From JBBRZM01 sp963813635 (lineage in GTDB: Bacteria; Actinomycetota; Acidimicrobiia; IMCC26256; JBBRZM01): a stretch of DNA of 64,000 nucleotides. Location: positions 682,001 through 746,000 of the forward strand of contig CAWEZO010000002.1 in assembly GCA_963813635.1 (NCBI GenBank), in the 5' to 3' direction. The position numbers and the translations under genes were made by a program. A model generated the notes under the pieces. The model had not been told where the DNA came from, searched no databases, and saw only the letters and a program-made list of their open reading frames with translations. Positions 45,123 to 54,223 of this stretch are shown in pieces; the stretch's first letter is position 1, and each line of letters begins with the position of its first letter.

Positions 45123-46928
45123 TCACACCGGTGCCTTGCTCGCGAGCGCGCCGTTGGTGAAGCAGAACTGGTATGCGTCGTCGGCGAAGCCGTCGGTGCG
45201 GTTGTAGTAGATGCATCGCTTGGCAAGCCTGTCCTGGAGCATGCCCTTGTACTCGAATGCCTGGGCGTTCTGCGGCTGCTTGCCCAGCTGGGTGATGACC
45301 TCGGCACGCGACGCGCCGACGCGCACCGCGTCGAACTGTTCCCTCGAGATCGCGTGCGCAGCCTGTTGAGCGGAGAGAGGGCCGGTGTCGAGGTGGATGG
45401 TGGGTCCGACAACCGTGATGCAGCCGACGAACCCGACGAACATCGCGAGCGTGATCGCGAGAACCACCCAAGGCCATTTCTTGCGTACGGCAAAGCGCCC
45501 CCCGCAGCGCGGGCAACTCACCCCCGAGGTATCGGACTGGACATGACAGTGCGGACACACTCGGTGCGTCGTGACCGGTGCGATTGGCGTGATCGTCGCG
45601 CCCGGCGAGGTCGGCGCGATCACCGCCGCGGCGTGCGTCACACGAGACGCGGCACCGGCTGTCGCTGAGCCCGGAGCTTCCAGGAGCGAATCCATCCGTT
45701 GTTGCCCCGCCGTCGCCCCGTAGTCAGTCCACGCCGCCCCGTCCCAATAGCGAACCTCGTTGCGACTAGTCGGGTCCGGGTACCACGCCGCAGACGGCAT
45801 CCCGCTCTTCGCCCTCGGTGCTCCCCAGCCCATCAGACTGAAGCCCGCGAACGCTTTGCTGATGCTCATGTGGCTGTGTGCAGCTCCGCCCGCATACCAC
45901 GTGACTTCCACGGGCACTCTTGCAAGATCAGAAAACGCCTCTGCCCACTTCGTCGTCACACCGAACGCGATGGCGTACGGCAGGTACTCGGTGAAGAGAT
46001 TCTGCTGCTCGGCTGCCTCGGCTCGCTGCTTCTCGGATTCCACAATGAAACGACGGAAGCCGAGCGTACGGAGGAGGAGACCCGTGCCCTTCGCCGTGCG
46101 ACGGGGCATCCACTTCGCGCCGACGATCAAGAGGATGCCGCCGATCGCAAGCGGCACGGCTACCAGCCCGGCATGGGACTCGGCCGCGGAGAAAGCCTGC
46201 CGGAGGCCGACGAGGAAGACCCCGAAGCCGATCGCCGCCCATATCGCTCGGGTCGCGTCGGGTCGCCGCGAGAACCACCCCTGCTCCACGGCGTCGTCGT
46301 ATAGCGCGTGCTCGACGTCGCGCACGTGTCTGAGGAAAGTCAAGCGAAGGTCCGAGACCTGCATCTTCTCCCCGGCTTGGAAGAGCGCTTCGAACAAGAT
46401 GCGCTCGTAGGCCTTGAGACCGGCCGCGCCCTTCTTCTTGGTGAGCGTCCAGTCCAGCTTGCCGTTCACGTCGTGCGTCGGGGCCTCGGCAATTGTGAGA
46501 TAGCCGCGGACCGCGAGATCGACGATGGTGGCGCTCACGTCGCGCGAATTTGCGACTTGATCAATGAGCGTGCCCAGCTGGCCGGGACGCAGATTGTCCG
46601 GCGGGACGTACTCGACAGGAATCGGGTCGTCGCGGAAGAACGGCACCGGCTCCTCGTGACCCTCGACGTTGCCGAACGTGACGTCGGTCGGCGCGCCGGT
46701 GTATTGCCGATCGCGTCCGACGCGTAGGAAGAGCCAGCTCATGCCGGCTATCACGAAGCCGAGCTCAATCGTCGCTGCGAAGAGGTACCGCGGCGTCACC
46801 GCGAATGGTCCGGTCGAAGCAAACGGGTTGTCGGCCGCGGCAACGTTGGAAACCAAGACGAAGACAAGCGACACGGCGAAAATCGTGACGAAAAGTGCCA
46901 GGCTGATGCGCGCACCCCGCTCAGACAT
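45123..46928 (-). CDS. DUF2207-like paralogue lacking the ectodomain, with DUF2510, zinc ribbon and BamE-like tail
   Basis: 601 residues. A signal/TM start (ISLALFVTIFAVSLVFVLVS) is fused directly to DNPFASTGPFA, which in the neighbour follows the DUF2207 ectodomain; about 210 ectodomain residues are therefore absent. The cytosolic part matches the neighbour (PPDNLRPGQLGTLIDQVANS, WFSRRPD, KWMPRRTAKGTG). Appended are DUF2510 (AAWYPDPTSRNEVRYWDGAA then WTDYG), a zinc ribbon (CPHCHV, CPRCGG), a TM (WPWVVLAITLAMFVGFVGC) and a BamE/SmpA-like tail (ITQLGKQPQN). A composite of modules, function unknown. Confidence 0.85.
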   Translation of the reverse strand: MSERGARISLALFVTIFAVSLVFVLVSNVAAADNPFASTGPFAVTPRYLFAATIELGFVIAGMSWLFLRVGRDRQYTGAPTDVTFGNVEGHEEPVPFFRDDPIPVEYVPPDNLRPGQLGTLIDQVANSRDVSATIVDLAVRGYLTIAEAPTHDVNGKLDWTLTKKKGAAGLKAYERILFEALFQAGEKMQVSDLRLTFLRHVRDVEHALYDDAVEQGWFSRRPDATRAIWAAIGFGVFLVGLRQAFSAAESHAGLVAVPLAIGGILLIVGAKWMPRRTAKGTGLLLRTLGFRRFIVESEKQRAEAAEQQNLFTEYLPYAIAFGVTTKWAEAFSDLARVPVEVTWYAGGAAHSHMSISKAFAGFSLMGWGAPRAKSGMPSAAWYPDPTSRNEVRYWDGAAWTDYGATAGQQRMDSLLEAPGSATAGAASRVTHAAAVIAPTSPGATITPIAPVTTHRVCPHCHVQSDTSGVSCPRCGGRFAVRKKWPWVVLAITLAMFVGFVGCITVVGPTIHLDTGPLSAQQAAHAISREQFDAVRVGASRAEVITQLGKQPQNAQAFEYKGMLQDRLAKRCIYYNRTDGFADDAYQFCFTNGALASKAPV

Positions 46929-47043
46929 CTGTTTCCCTGCCGATCACGGCATGCAGTGAGTTGCGCGGAGGTGAATTTACCAGCGCTGCTCAACAGTTTA
47001 CGGGTCGAATGGACGTATCTCGACGCCCGCGCAACCGCTCGAG

Positions 47044-48069
47044 ATGGCGACGCTTCCCACGTCTCCTCCCGTTGCCTGCTGTACTGACGCCGTGGATTTG
47101 GCCGCCGCCGTCGAGCAGGGTGACATCGACGAGCTCGTGCGTCTGGTCGACGGCTTGTGTGCGACGCGCGAATGGGAGGCACTCAGCGAGCTTCGTGAGC
47201 GGTGCCAGCGCGCGTTCGAACGCGGACGTCAGCTCTGGCCGGTCGCCACCCACGCCGAGTACCGACTCGCGCTCGAGGCCCCGGGACCGTTTGCCGCGTC
47301 GGTGTTGGTCGAAGGGACGGGGCGCTTCGCGCTCGGACCGTTGCCCGAAGTGGCGGCGTCGACCCACACGTGGGCCGAGCTCGAGCCGCACCTGACCTCC
47401 GGACCGTCAGCGGTGCTGACAGCCCACGAACGCGTCGTACGCGGCGAAGACCTCACCGGCATCGAGTTGCCGGGCCCGCCAGTGCTCGAGCTTCCGCTCC
47501 GGCTTCAGTCGTGGGAACCGCAGTACTCCCTGGCCGAGTACCGGCACGACAAGGCCGACTTCCCCGCGCCCGCCGCGCCGCACTTCGAGGCGGCGGACCT
47601 GCCAACCATGTCGCCGCCTGCGCGGCGCGACGGCGACGCCGTGCGAGCGTTGCTCGACCTCGCCCGGGCCTGGACGAGCGGGTCCGAGGGCCGAGCCGAT
47701 GCGATCGCGGTCGAGGGTACCGCGCTCGACGCGATCGCGGCGCTCGGACTCGAGCAGGCACGCATCGCCGAGCTCACGCCTGCAGCCGCGCTGGCAACGA
47801 TGGCGTGGACCGCGGCGAGCGGCGGTGCTCACGGCCGCCGGCCCGGCGCCGCCGCGGGCCGGTTCGGCGCGTGGTGGGCCGCCGCCGCGCTCACCGACTC
47901 GCTCGAGCCATGGCCCGCCGACGCCGACGCGCTCGGTGACGCGGTCGGCCGGCTTCGGTGGTTCCTGTTCGACAGCCATGAGCCGGAGACGGGTTGGTCG
48001 CTGCACCTCGCGGCCGGCGACACACAGCACGGTCGTGCGTGGGCGGTCGCAGCGGTCGATTCGGCATAG
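47044..48069 (+). CDS. Hypothetical protein, 341 residues
   Basis: ATG 47044 gives a clear long frame with actinobacterial codon use (third-position GC). No domain is recognised. It is Ala/Leu-rich, with helical N-terminal and C-terminal parts (LAAAVEQGDIDELVRLVDGL, FGAWWAAAALTDSLEPWPAD) and a middle with many Pro (HFEAADLPTMSPPARRDG). No signal peptide or TM helix. It stands alone, 120 bases after a divergent gene start, so it probably has its own promoter. Confidence 0.7.
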   Translation: MATLPTSPPVACCTDAVDLAAAVEQGDIDELVRLVDGLCATREWEALSELRERCQRAFERGRQLWPVATHAEYRLALEAPGPFAASVLVEGTGRFALGPLPEVAASTHTWAELEPHLTSGPSAVLTAHERVVRGEDLTGIELPGPPVLELPLRLQSWEPQYSLAEYRHDKADFPAPAAPHFEAADLPTMSPPARRDGDAVRALLDLARAWTSGSEGRADAIAVEGTALDAIAALGLEQARIAELTPAAALATMAWTAASGGAHGRRPGAAAGRFGAWWAAAALTDSLEPWPADADALGDAVGRLRWFLFDSHEPETGWSLHLAAGDTQHGRAWAVAAVDSA

Positions 48070-48161
48070 ACAACTCGCAGGATGCTCTCTAACGTCCAAG
48101 TGATCCGGTCCGCTGCCGGTGACGAACGTCATGAGACACCGCCCCGAACCAGGAGTTGACC

Positions 48162-48824
48162 ATGGCCACGAGCACCACCACCACGCATGACTACGAGACG
48201 CTCGTGCGCGAGGAGCTCGCCGACCTACGCGCGTTTCTCGACACGCTCACCGACGCGCAGTGGGACGACCCGACCCTGTGCGAGGGCTGGCGAGTGCGCG
48301 ACGTCATCGGCCACATGTGCGTCGGCTACTCGGTCAACCTGCTGACGTTCCCGTTCACCCTCGCGACCTTCGGCTTCAACGTTCCCAAGGGATCCCACGT
48401 GCTCTCCGTGCGTTACGGCGACGAGCACACGCCGGCCGAGATCAAGGAGAACTTCGCCCAGCTGACAACCAAGGAGAAGCCGGGTGGTCTCGCCCGGGTC
48501 ATCAAGACCCATGAGCGGTTCACCGACCACCTGATCCACCAGCAAGACATCCGGCGGCCGATGAACAAGCCCCGCGAGATCCCGCGTGAGCGCCTCGTCG
48601 CCGCGCTCGACGCGCTGCCGCGCATCGGCGGCTTCCTCAAGTCGAACCAGAAGGCCAAGGGCCTGCGCTTCGTCGCGACCGACATCGACTACACGCTCGG
48701 CGACGGGCCCGAGGTGCGCGGGCCGGCCGAATCATTGATCCTTGCGATCTCGGGACGACCGGTCGCGCTGCCCGAGCTCGAGGGCGAGGGCCTCGCGACC
48801 TTGCGCGAGCGCATCGACGCCTGA
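48162..48824 (+). CDS. MDMPI/DinB-type (mycothiol-dependent isomerase-like) family protein
   Basis: 220 residues; ATG 48162 after AGGAG. LVREELADLRAFLDTLTDAQ WDDPTLCEGWRVRDVIGHMC is the DinB-like fold start; the W-x-V-x-D-V-I-G-H pattern includes the metal His. HERFTDHLIHQQDIRRPMNK provides further His ligands and RGPAESLILAISGRP is the C-terminal family motif. Members include mycothiol-dependent maleylpyruvate isomerase; the substrate here is unknown. Confidence 0.88.
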   Translation: MATSTTTTHDYETLVREELADLRAFLDTLTDAQWDDPTLCEGWRVRDVIGHMCVGYSVNLLTFPFTLATFGFNVPKGSHVLSVRYGDEHTPAEIKENFAQLTTKEKPGGLARVIKTHERFTDHLIHQQDIRRPMNKPREIPRERLVAALDALPRIGGFLKSNQKAKGLRFVATDIDYTLGDGPEVRGPAESLILAISGRPVALPELEGEGLATLRERIDA

Positions 48825-48867
48825 TTCGCTCGCCGCGTCGCGGCTGCCGCCGGTAGCGTCCCGCACC

Positions 48868-49665
48868 TTGGACCCGCTCGCGTTCTTCGGCCTGGAGGAG
48901 ACTGCCGATCCCCGGCGGTGGCGCCTGCCGGTCGTCCCCGAGCTGTGCTCCGGGATCGGCGCGCTGTTCGGAGGCGCGGGCTTGGGCGTGTGCATCGAGG
49001 CGCTCGAGCGCACGACCGGCCGGCGACTCGTCTGGGCGACCGCGCAGTACCTGTCGTACGCGCGCCCGCCGGCACTCGTCGAGATCGCCGTCACCGGCCT
49101 CGTGCGCGGGCATCACTCGTCGCAGGCGCGGGCGGTCGCGACCGTCGAGGGCGAGGAGATCTTCACCGTCAACGCCGCGCTCGGCCGTCGACCGGCACCG
49201 TGGCAAGGTCAGTGGGCGGAACGCACCGCAGTGCGCGCGGCGGACGACAGTCCGCCGCGCGAAGACATCCAACGCTACCGGGGCACGTTGATGGACCGTA
49301 TCGAGATGCGCATCGCCAAGGCGCGTCCCCCCGACGAGTTGCCCGGCACACCCGGGGATGGCCGCAGCGCCCTCTGGGTCCGGTTGCCCGAGCTCGACAT
49401 GTCGGCCGCGACGTTGGCGATCGTCGGTGACTTCGTGCCGTTCGGTGTCAGAGAGGCCCTCGGCCAGCTCGTCGGCGGGAACAGCCTCGACAACACGCTG
49501 CGCGTCATGCATCACCACCACGCCACCGAGTGGATACTCGCCGACGTGCGCGTGCACGCGGTTGCCGATGGTTTCGGGCACGGTCTGGTGCATCTCTGGG
49601 CCGACGACGGCACACTGCTCGCGACTGCCAGCCAGTCGTCCATCGTGCGGGAATGGCGCGACTGA
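48868..49665 (+). CDS. Acyl-CoA thioesterase family protein (double hotdog)
   Basis: About 265 residues; TTG 48868 is the best start because upstream codons run into the previous gene. LPVVPELCSGIGALFGGAGL, RRLVWATAQYLSYARPPALV, SSQARAVATVEGEEIFTVNA form the first hotdog and FGVREALGQLVGGNSLDNTL, WILADVRVHAVADGFGHGLV the second, with GNSLDNT and ADGFGHG at the expected Asp/Gln sites. TesB-type enzymes hydrolyse acyl-CoA. It lies next to an LLM oxidoreductase and desaturase, hinting at lipid metabolism. Confidence 0.85.
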   Translation: MDPLAFFGLEETADPRRWRLPVVPELCSGIGALFGGAGLGVCIEALERTTGRRLVWATAQYLSYARPPALVEIAVTGLVRGHHSSQARAVATVEGEEIFTVNAALGRRPAPWQGQWAERTAVRAADDSPPREDIQRYRGTLMDRIEMRIAKARPPDELPGTPGDGRSALWVRLPELDMSAATLAIVGDFVPFGVREALGQLVGGNSLDNTLRVMHHHHATEWILADVRVHAVADGFGHGLVHLWADDGTLLATASQSSIVREWRD

Positions 49666-49690
49666 ACGCTCGAGCCGAGGAGGCGTCCAC

Positions 49691-50659
49691 ATGACCCAGC
49701 CGCGCTACGGGATCACCGTGCCTTTCGAAGGCATCCCCTTGCACGCGCACGAAGACTGGTTCCACGAGGTCGCCGACCTCGGGTACACCGACGTGTGGTC
49801 GGCCGAGTCCGGCGGCCCCGATGCGTTCACCCCGCTCGCGCTCGCGGCGGCATGGGAGCCGCGCCTGCGGCTGGGCACCGCGATCGTGCCCGCGTACACG
49901 CGCGGCGCGGCGACGCTCGCGGAATGTGTCGCCAGTCTGGCGCAGGCGGCACCCGGGCGGTTCGCGTTCGGCATCGGCACGTCGTCCGACGTGATCGTCG
50001 AGCGATGGAACGCGATGTCGTTCGACAAGCCCTACCAGCGCGTGCGCGACACCGTCCGCTTTCTCAAGGACGCGTTGCGGGGCGAGAAGATCACCCACGA
50101 CTACGAGACGTTCTCGGTCAAAGGGTTTCGTCTCGGTATGCGACTCGAGGAGCACGAGATCCCGCCGATCCTCATCGCCGCGCTCCGGCCGGGCATGTTG
50201 CGACTGGCAGGACGCGAGGCCGACGGCGCCATCATCAACTGGCTGTCTGCCGACGACGTCAAGCAGGTCGTGCCGCACGTCGGCCAAGGCAAGGAGATCG
50301 CGGCCCGCATCTTCGTGTGCCCGTCCGACGACGCGAAGACGGTGCGCTCACTCGCGCGCCGCTTGATCGCCTCGTATCTCAATGTGCCGGTGTACCGCGC
50401 GTTTCACGAGTGGCTCGGGCGCGGTCCGGCGCTGCAAGACATGTGGGATGCGTGGGCCGAGGGCGATCGCGAACGTGCGGTTGCCGCGATCTCCGACGAT
50501 GTCGTCGACGATCTCGTGGTGCACGGCTCGGCCGAGCAGTGCCGGGCAACGCTCGCGCGCTATATGGAGAACGGCGTGACCACACCCGCGCCGGCGGTCA
50601 TCCCGATCGGCGTCGATCTGCGCGAGGCGATCCGAGGTCTCGCCCCGTCCGCCGGCTAG
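49691..50659 (+). CDS. LLM-class flavin/F420-dependent oxidoreductase
   Basis: 322 residues; ATG 49691 after GAGGAGG. The TIM barrel has YGITVPFEGIPLHAHEDWFH, LGYTDVWSAESGGPDAFTPL, LRLGTAIVPAYTRGAATLAE and PGRFAFGIGTSSDVIVERWN; PILIAALRPGMLRLAGREAD is a typical late strand. The (V/A)P(A)YTRG region and GIGTSS loop fit F420-dependent members. Catalyses hydride transfer to an unknown carbonyl or ene substrate. Converges with the desaturase. Confidence 0.92.
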   Translation: MTQPRYGITVPFEGIPLHAHEDWFHEVADLGYTDVWSAESGGPDAFTPLALAAAWEPRLRLGTAIVPAYTRGAATLAECVASLAQAAPGRFAFGIGTSSDVIVERWNAMSFDKPYQRVRDTVRFLKDALRGEKITHDYETFSVKGFRLGMRLEEHEIPPILIAALRPGMLRLAGREADGAIINWLSADDVKQVVPHVGQGKEIAARIFVCPSDDAKTVRSLARRLIASYLNVPVYRAFHEWLGRGPALQDMWDAWAEGDRERAVAAISDDVVDDLVVHGSAEQCRATLARYMENGVTTPAPAVIPIGVDLREAIRGLAPSAG

Positions 50660-51483
50660 CGCGCGGCCGACCCGCTCCCGTTCTGGGATGAGTTTTCGAC
50701 CGTAGCGGTCGATAACTCTGCCCAGAAGCGAGGGGAGACCGCCGACGCGATCAGGCCCGCGTGCTTGAGCTTCGCCTCGTGGTGACGAATGGTCGCCAGG
50801 CGGCACCGCGCGAGGATGCGCACGAACCACCAACCGGGGTCGATCTGACCGGCCGCGAACGAGAAGCGCGCCGACGTCGGCGCGGCGTGATGGTTGTTGT
50901 GGAGGCCCTCGCCCGCGCTGATCAGCGCGAGTGCGTTGCTGTTGGTCCCCGAGTTCTCGTGCGGACGCCCACCGAGCGTGTGGCCGACGGCGTTGACCGC
51001 GCCCGCCAGCATCAGGTAGCTGACCGTGTGGATGGCTGCTGCCAGCAGACCGGTCTTCCAACCGAACGTGAGACAGAGAATCGAGATCCCGATGCCGAGC
51101 CCGAGGAACGCGTGATCGAAGAACAGTCGATCCAGGCGGTCGCCGGGTATGTCACGCGCGTAGCGCTGCACGGTGATCCGGTCACGCGCCACCTTTCGGT
51201 ACAGGCCGGCGTTCGTGAGCTGCACTCGCCAGAAGCCCATCACTGCGGGACTGTGTGGATCGTCGATCGTGTCGGTGGTGGCGTGATGGCGGCGATGCAC
51301 GGCGACCCATTGGCGCGGTCGCATCCCGGTCGTCACCCAGATCGCCACCCGGAAGAACAATTCGGCGCGTCCGTTGATACTGAGCGCTCGATGTGTCAGG
51401 CCCCGGTGCAAGTAGACGCTCGTCACGAACAACGAGAACTGCGTGACGGCAAGGCCGGCGACAATGGCGACGAGAATGTGCAC
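50656..51483 (-). CDS. Acyl-CoA/acyl-lipid delta-9 fatty acid desaturase
   Basis: 275 residues. The three histidine boxes are SVYLHRGLTHRAL (HxxxxH), WVAVHRRHHATTDT (HxxHH) and EGLHNNHHAAPTSA (HxxHH). TM helices include LVAIVAGLAVTQFSLFVTSV and GLLAAAIHTVSYLMLAGAVN. Membrane di-iron enzyme making unsaturated fatty acids. It is divergent from a TetR gene with a palindrome between, so that regulator likely controls it. Confidence 0.93.
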   Translation of the reverse strand: MHILVAIVAGLAVTQFSLFVTSVYLHRGLTHRALSINGRAELFFRVAIWVTTGMRPRQWVAVHRRHHATTDTIDDPHSPAVMGFWRVQLTNAGLYRKVARDRITVQRYARDIPGDRLDRLFFDHAFLGLGIGISILCLTFGWKTGLLAAAIHTVSYLMLAGAVNAVGHTLGGRPHENSGTNSNALALISAGEGLHNNHHAAPTSARFSFAAGQIDPGWWFVRILARCRLATIRHHEAKLKHAGLIASAVSPRFWAELSTATVENSSQNGSGSAAR

Positions 51484-51558
51484 ACGTGCTCCCCTGCGAG
51501 CGATGGTCGAGCAACCACACGCCCGAGAATCTCGAAAACTGTACGTGATCGAGCGGTT

Positions 51559-51569
51559 GGTAGGCTACC
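51559..51569. promoter_or_regulatory. Palindrome ggtaggctacc between desaturase and TetR genes
   Basis: 5-base arms around a central G, in the 153-base divergent intergenic space. TetR regulators often bind such palindromes near their own gene. Candidate operator; short, so it could be chance. Confidence 0.4.
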
Positions 51570-51636
51570 TGCGCGGCCGATTCCGGTCGCGCGCTTCCGT
51601 GCCCGCCGAGCGGGCTCGGCCCCACACCGGGCGACT

Positions 51637-52239
51637 ATGGACAATGGCTACGGCACGAAGGACCAGATCCTCGCGGTTTCGCTCCGTCTTTTTGCCGACC
51701 ACGGGTACGCAGGCACGAGCCTCAACGAGATCGCCGACGAAGTCGGTATCCGCCGCCCGAGCCTGTTCCATCACTTCGCATCGAAGGAAGCGCTCTACCG
51801 CGCGGTGCTGCTCGACTCGTTCGGCGACTGGTTCGCGCTCGTAGAGGCAGCGGTTGAAGGGCCGCGCGAAGGGTGGCCGCAGGTGGAGCGGGTGCTTCGC
51901 GCCGCGTTCACGTTCTTCGAGACGCATCCCGACTTCGTACGCCTCGTCCGCCGCGAAGCGCTCGAGGACAGCTCGATCCTCACGGAAGAGCTCGGGTCGG
52001 CGCTGCGCGGGCCGTTCGACCGGGCGGTGACGTTCCTCGAACGCGAGATGGAAGCCGGACGGCTCCGCTCCTATGACGGCCGGCAGCTCCTCCTCACGGG
52101 ATACGGCGCGGTGCTGTCGTACTTCTCGGACGCGCCGCTCGTCACGTCGCTGCTCGACGAAGACCCGATGAGCCCTGCAGCGCTGAAGGAACGCCGGGAA
52201 CACGTCATCGATGTACTTCGCAACGCGCTCGAACCGTAA
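51637..52239 (+). CDS. TetR/AcrR family regulator
   Basis: 200 residues; ATG 51637 (MDNGYGTKDQILAVSLRLF). HTH: FADHGYAGTSLNEIADEVGI then RRPSLFHHFASKEALYRAVL, a strong FxxKExL family pattern. The C-terminal domain (FFETHPDFVRLVRREALEDS) is TetR_C-like. Likely represses the divergent desaturase gene, in the manner of lipid-responsive regulators, though the ligand is unknown. Confidence 0.92.
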   Translation: MDNGYGTKDQILAVSLRLFADHGYAGTSLNEIADEVGIRRPSLFHHFASKEALYRAVLLDSFGDWFALVEAAVEGPREGWPQVERVLRAAFTFFETHPDFVRLVRREALEDSSILTEELGSALRGPFDRAVTFLEREMEAGRLRSYDGRQLLLTGYGAVLSYFSDAPLVTSLLDEDPMSPAALKERREHVIDVLRNALEP

Positions 52240-52275
52240 CTGCGACTCGTGAGATAACAGGGCACCAACGACGCG

Positions 52276-53010
52276 TCAGAAGGTGGCGAGCTCCTGCCAG
52301 CGCTCGACGAGTGCTCCGTCACCGTGTAGCTCGACCGTCTCGGGCGGGACGCGACCGTAGAGCACGAGCATGAGGTCGGAGGCCGGTCCGCGCACGGCGA
52401 CGTCGCCCTTCGCATGTTCCCGGGTCACCGCAAGCCCGTTGTCGAAATCGACGAGCCACTCGCCGTCAGCGTCGGTGCTATGGACGTGCATCCTGCCGCT
52501 CGTGCCCGCGAACTTCGCGGCCACGAACACGGGCCCGAAATCGAGGAACTCGTCGATGCCATCGACCGCGAGCGGCGCGTCGATCGGCTGCGCGATGCCG
52601 ACCGCGTTCTCGCCGTCCCATCGGTGCATGGCGATCTCGAGCGCGGCGCGGCGCGCCCAGAACCCCGAGACCGGCGCACCCACGAACGCCCAGGCAGGGG
52701 CCTCGGGACCGGCGTCTCGCAGCGTGGAGAGAAGCTCCGAGGTGGTGGCCGCGAACGCGTCGATGACGGCTCGCCCTTTGGGCGCGTCGCCCACCTCCTC
52801 GAACGGTACGTGCGCCTCGGGCGTGGCGCGTTGCACGTTGAGCATCGCCCACCGCTGGGTGTGGCGCACGTGGCCGACGAGCTCCTCGAGCGTCCAGTCG
52901 GGACAGGTCGGAACAACCGCGTCGAGCGGCCCACGGGTCGCCGCGCTCCGCAGCGCCGCCGATTCGCGCTCGATGGCGTCGAGGTACGCGTCGAATTCCA
53001 CGGCCGGCAC
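52276..53010 (-). CDS. MDMPI/TIGR03083-type maleylpyruvate isomerase-like protein
   Basis: About 244 residues; GTG 53010 lies one base after the SRAP stop, GTG 53001 is the alternative. FDAYLDAIERESAALRSAAT, TCPDWTLEELVGHVRHTQRW (DW-x-x-x-ELVGHV metal site) and GFWARRAALEIAMHRWDGEN (second His) are the family blocks; the C-terminal sterol-carrier-like half ends VRGPASDLMLVLYGR. Function probably thiol- or mycothiol-dependent. Confidence 0.85.
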   Translation of the reverse strand: MPAVEFDAYLDAIERESAALRSAATRGPLDAVVPTCPDWTLEELVGHVRHTQRWAMLNVQRATPEAHVPFEEVGDAPKGRAVIDAFAATTSELLSTLRDAGPEAPAWAFVGAPVSGFWARRAALEIAMHRWDGENAVGIAQPIDAPLAVDGIDEFLDFGPVFVAAKFAGTSGRMHVHSTDADGEWLVDFDNGLAVTREHAKGDVAVRGPASDLMLVLYGRVPPETVELHGDGALVERWQELATF

Positions 53011-53011
53011 C

Positions 53012-53740
53012 CTACTGCGGCGACGCGTCGAACAGTGTGGGTGCCTCCTGCGCGACGACGTGCTCGACGAGCGCGGGGCCGTTTGCATCGGGCGTGTTGA
53101 CGAGCGTGCTCACCGGATAGATCTCGAGCACCTCGTCGGGCACCGGCACGAGAAGCCGGCCGATTGCTTCGACGTCGCGGTTCGCCGGATCGAGCCACGC
53201 CGCCCACGCGTCGTGCGCGAGGACCACGGGCATGCGATCGTGAATCGGCGCGAGCGATGCGTTCGCGTCGGTGGTCACGATCGCGCACGACCGTACGAGC
53301 GGCGCGTCGACGTCCGACGGATCGCGCCACGCCTCCCAGAGGCCCGCGAACGCGAGTGGCTCTCCGTCGCAGCGGTGCACGAACACCGGCTGCTTCTGCC
53401 GGCCGCCTCCCGGCGGCGGACCCCACTCGTAGAAGCCGTCGGCGGGAATCAAGCAGCGCCGGCGTTCGAACGCGCTCCGGTAGGCCGGCTTGTCGACCAG
53501 CGATTCGGCCCGGGCGTTGATGAGCCGGTCACCGATGCGTTCGTCGTCGGCCCACGACGGGATCAGACCCCAGCGCACGAGGCGGAGTTGACGCGAGCCG
53601 TCGCGTTCACGGACCGCGTAAACCTCGGCGCGAGGCGTCACGTTGTAGTCGGGCTCGTGTGCGTCGACCGCGACCTCGTCGACACCGAAGTACTCGGCCA
53701 CCAACGCCGGCGACGAGACCGACACGAACCGGCCGCACAC
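53012..53740 (-). CDS. SOS response-associated peptidase (SRAP/YedK family)
   Basis: 242 residues from GTG 53740: VCGRFVSVSSP places Cys2 exactly as required, since SRAP proteins crosslink abasic sites through the exposed N-terminal Cys after Met removal. Asn and Glu are seen in PDYNVTPRAE and DGFYEWGPPPG, and the active His in PIHDRMPVVL. It protects single-stranded abasic sites. Lies between DUF3052 and MDMPI genes with tiny gaps, forming one operon. Confidence 0.93.
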   Translation of the reverse strand: MCGRFVSVSSPALVAEYFGVDEVAVDAHEPDYNVTPRAEVYAVRERDGSRQLRLVRWGLIPSWADDERIGDRLINARAESLVDKPAYRSAFERRRCLIPADGFYEWGPPPGGGRQKQPVFVHRCDGEPLAFAGLWEAWRDPSDVDAPLVRSCAIVTTDANASLAPIHDRMPVVLAHDAWAAWLDPANRDVEAIGRLLVPVPDEVLEIYPVSTLVNTPDANGPALVEHVVAQEAPTLFDASPQ

Positions 53741-53742
53741 AG

Positions 53743-54192
53743 CTAGCGGCGGGCGGGCTGGCGGCTGCGACGCCGCGTGCGACCGCGCGGGCGATCCGCG
53801 GCCCGATAGACGAAGCGCAGCCCGGACCACGCGTCGTCGACCGCGCAGACCTTGTTGTCGACGAGGCCGGCGTCAAGGCCGATCTGTTGCACGGGAGCGA
53901 AGCTGAGATCGGTCGCGACACCGGACGCCTTCTTCGGCCACGCCACCCAGAGCCCGCCGTCAGGCTCGAGCGCGCGCGCCAGCGCAGAAAACCGCCGCGC
54001 GAGCTCCGCCTCACGCGTGACGAAGAACACGACCACATCGAGCCGGCCGCGCGCTTGACGGCGGAGCTCGACGCCGTCGGGAAGCGCGCCGAGCTTCGCG
54101 TCGAATCCGTTGGGAGCCGCGACAATTGCAACACGCGCGCGCTCACTGATGCCGAGTTTCTTCGCGAGCGCAGTGCCGGAGGAGCCAGCCAC
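53743..54192 (-). CDS. DUF3052 family protein
   Basis: 149 residues; GTG 54192 begins VAGSSGTALAKKLGISERAR. VAIVAAPNGFDAKLGALPDG, DVVVFFVTREAELARRFSAL and GGLWVAWPKKASGVATDLSF are the conserved DUF3052 blocks (WVAWPKK). Function is unknown; members often flank repair or stress genes. The C-terminus is basic (RPRGRTRRRSRQPARR). Ends 2 bases before the SRAP start. Confidence 0.85.
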   Translation of the reverse strand: MAGSSGTALAKKLGISERARVAIVAAPNGFDAKLGALPDGVELRRQARGRLDVVVFFVTREAELARRFSALARALEPDGGLWVAWPKKASGVATDLSFAPVQQIGLDAGLVDNKVCAVDDAWSGLRFVYRAADRPRGRTRRRSRQPARR

Positions 54193-54223
54193 AAGGTTGA
54201 GCCTTCCCCGCGAGGAGCACCAG

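Noticed and set aside
48862..48875. CGCACCTTGGACCC, resembling the DosR-like box
   Set aside because: It overlaps the thioesterase start codon, has three mismatches and stands far from the cluster.
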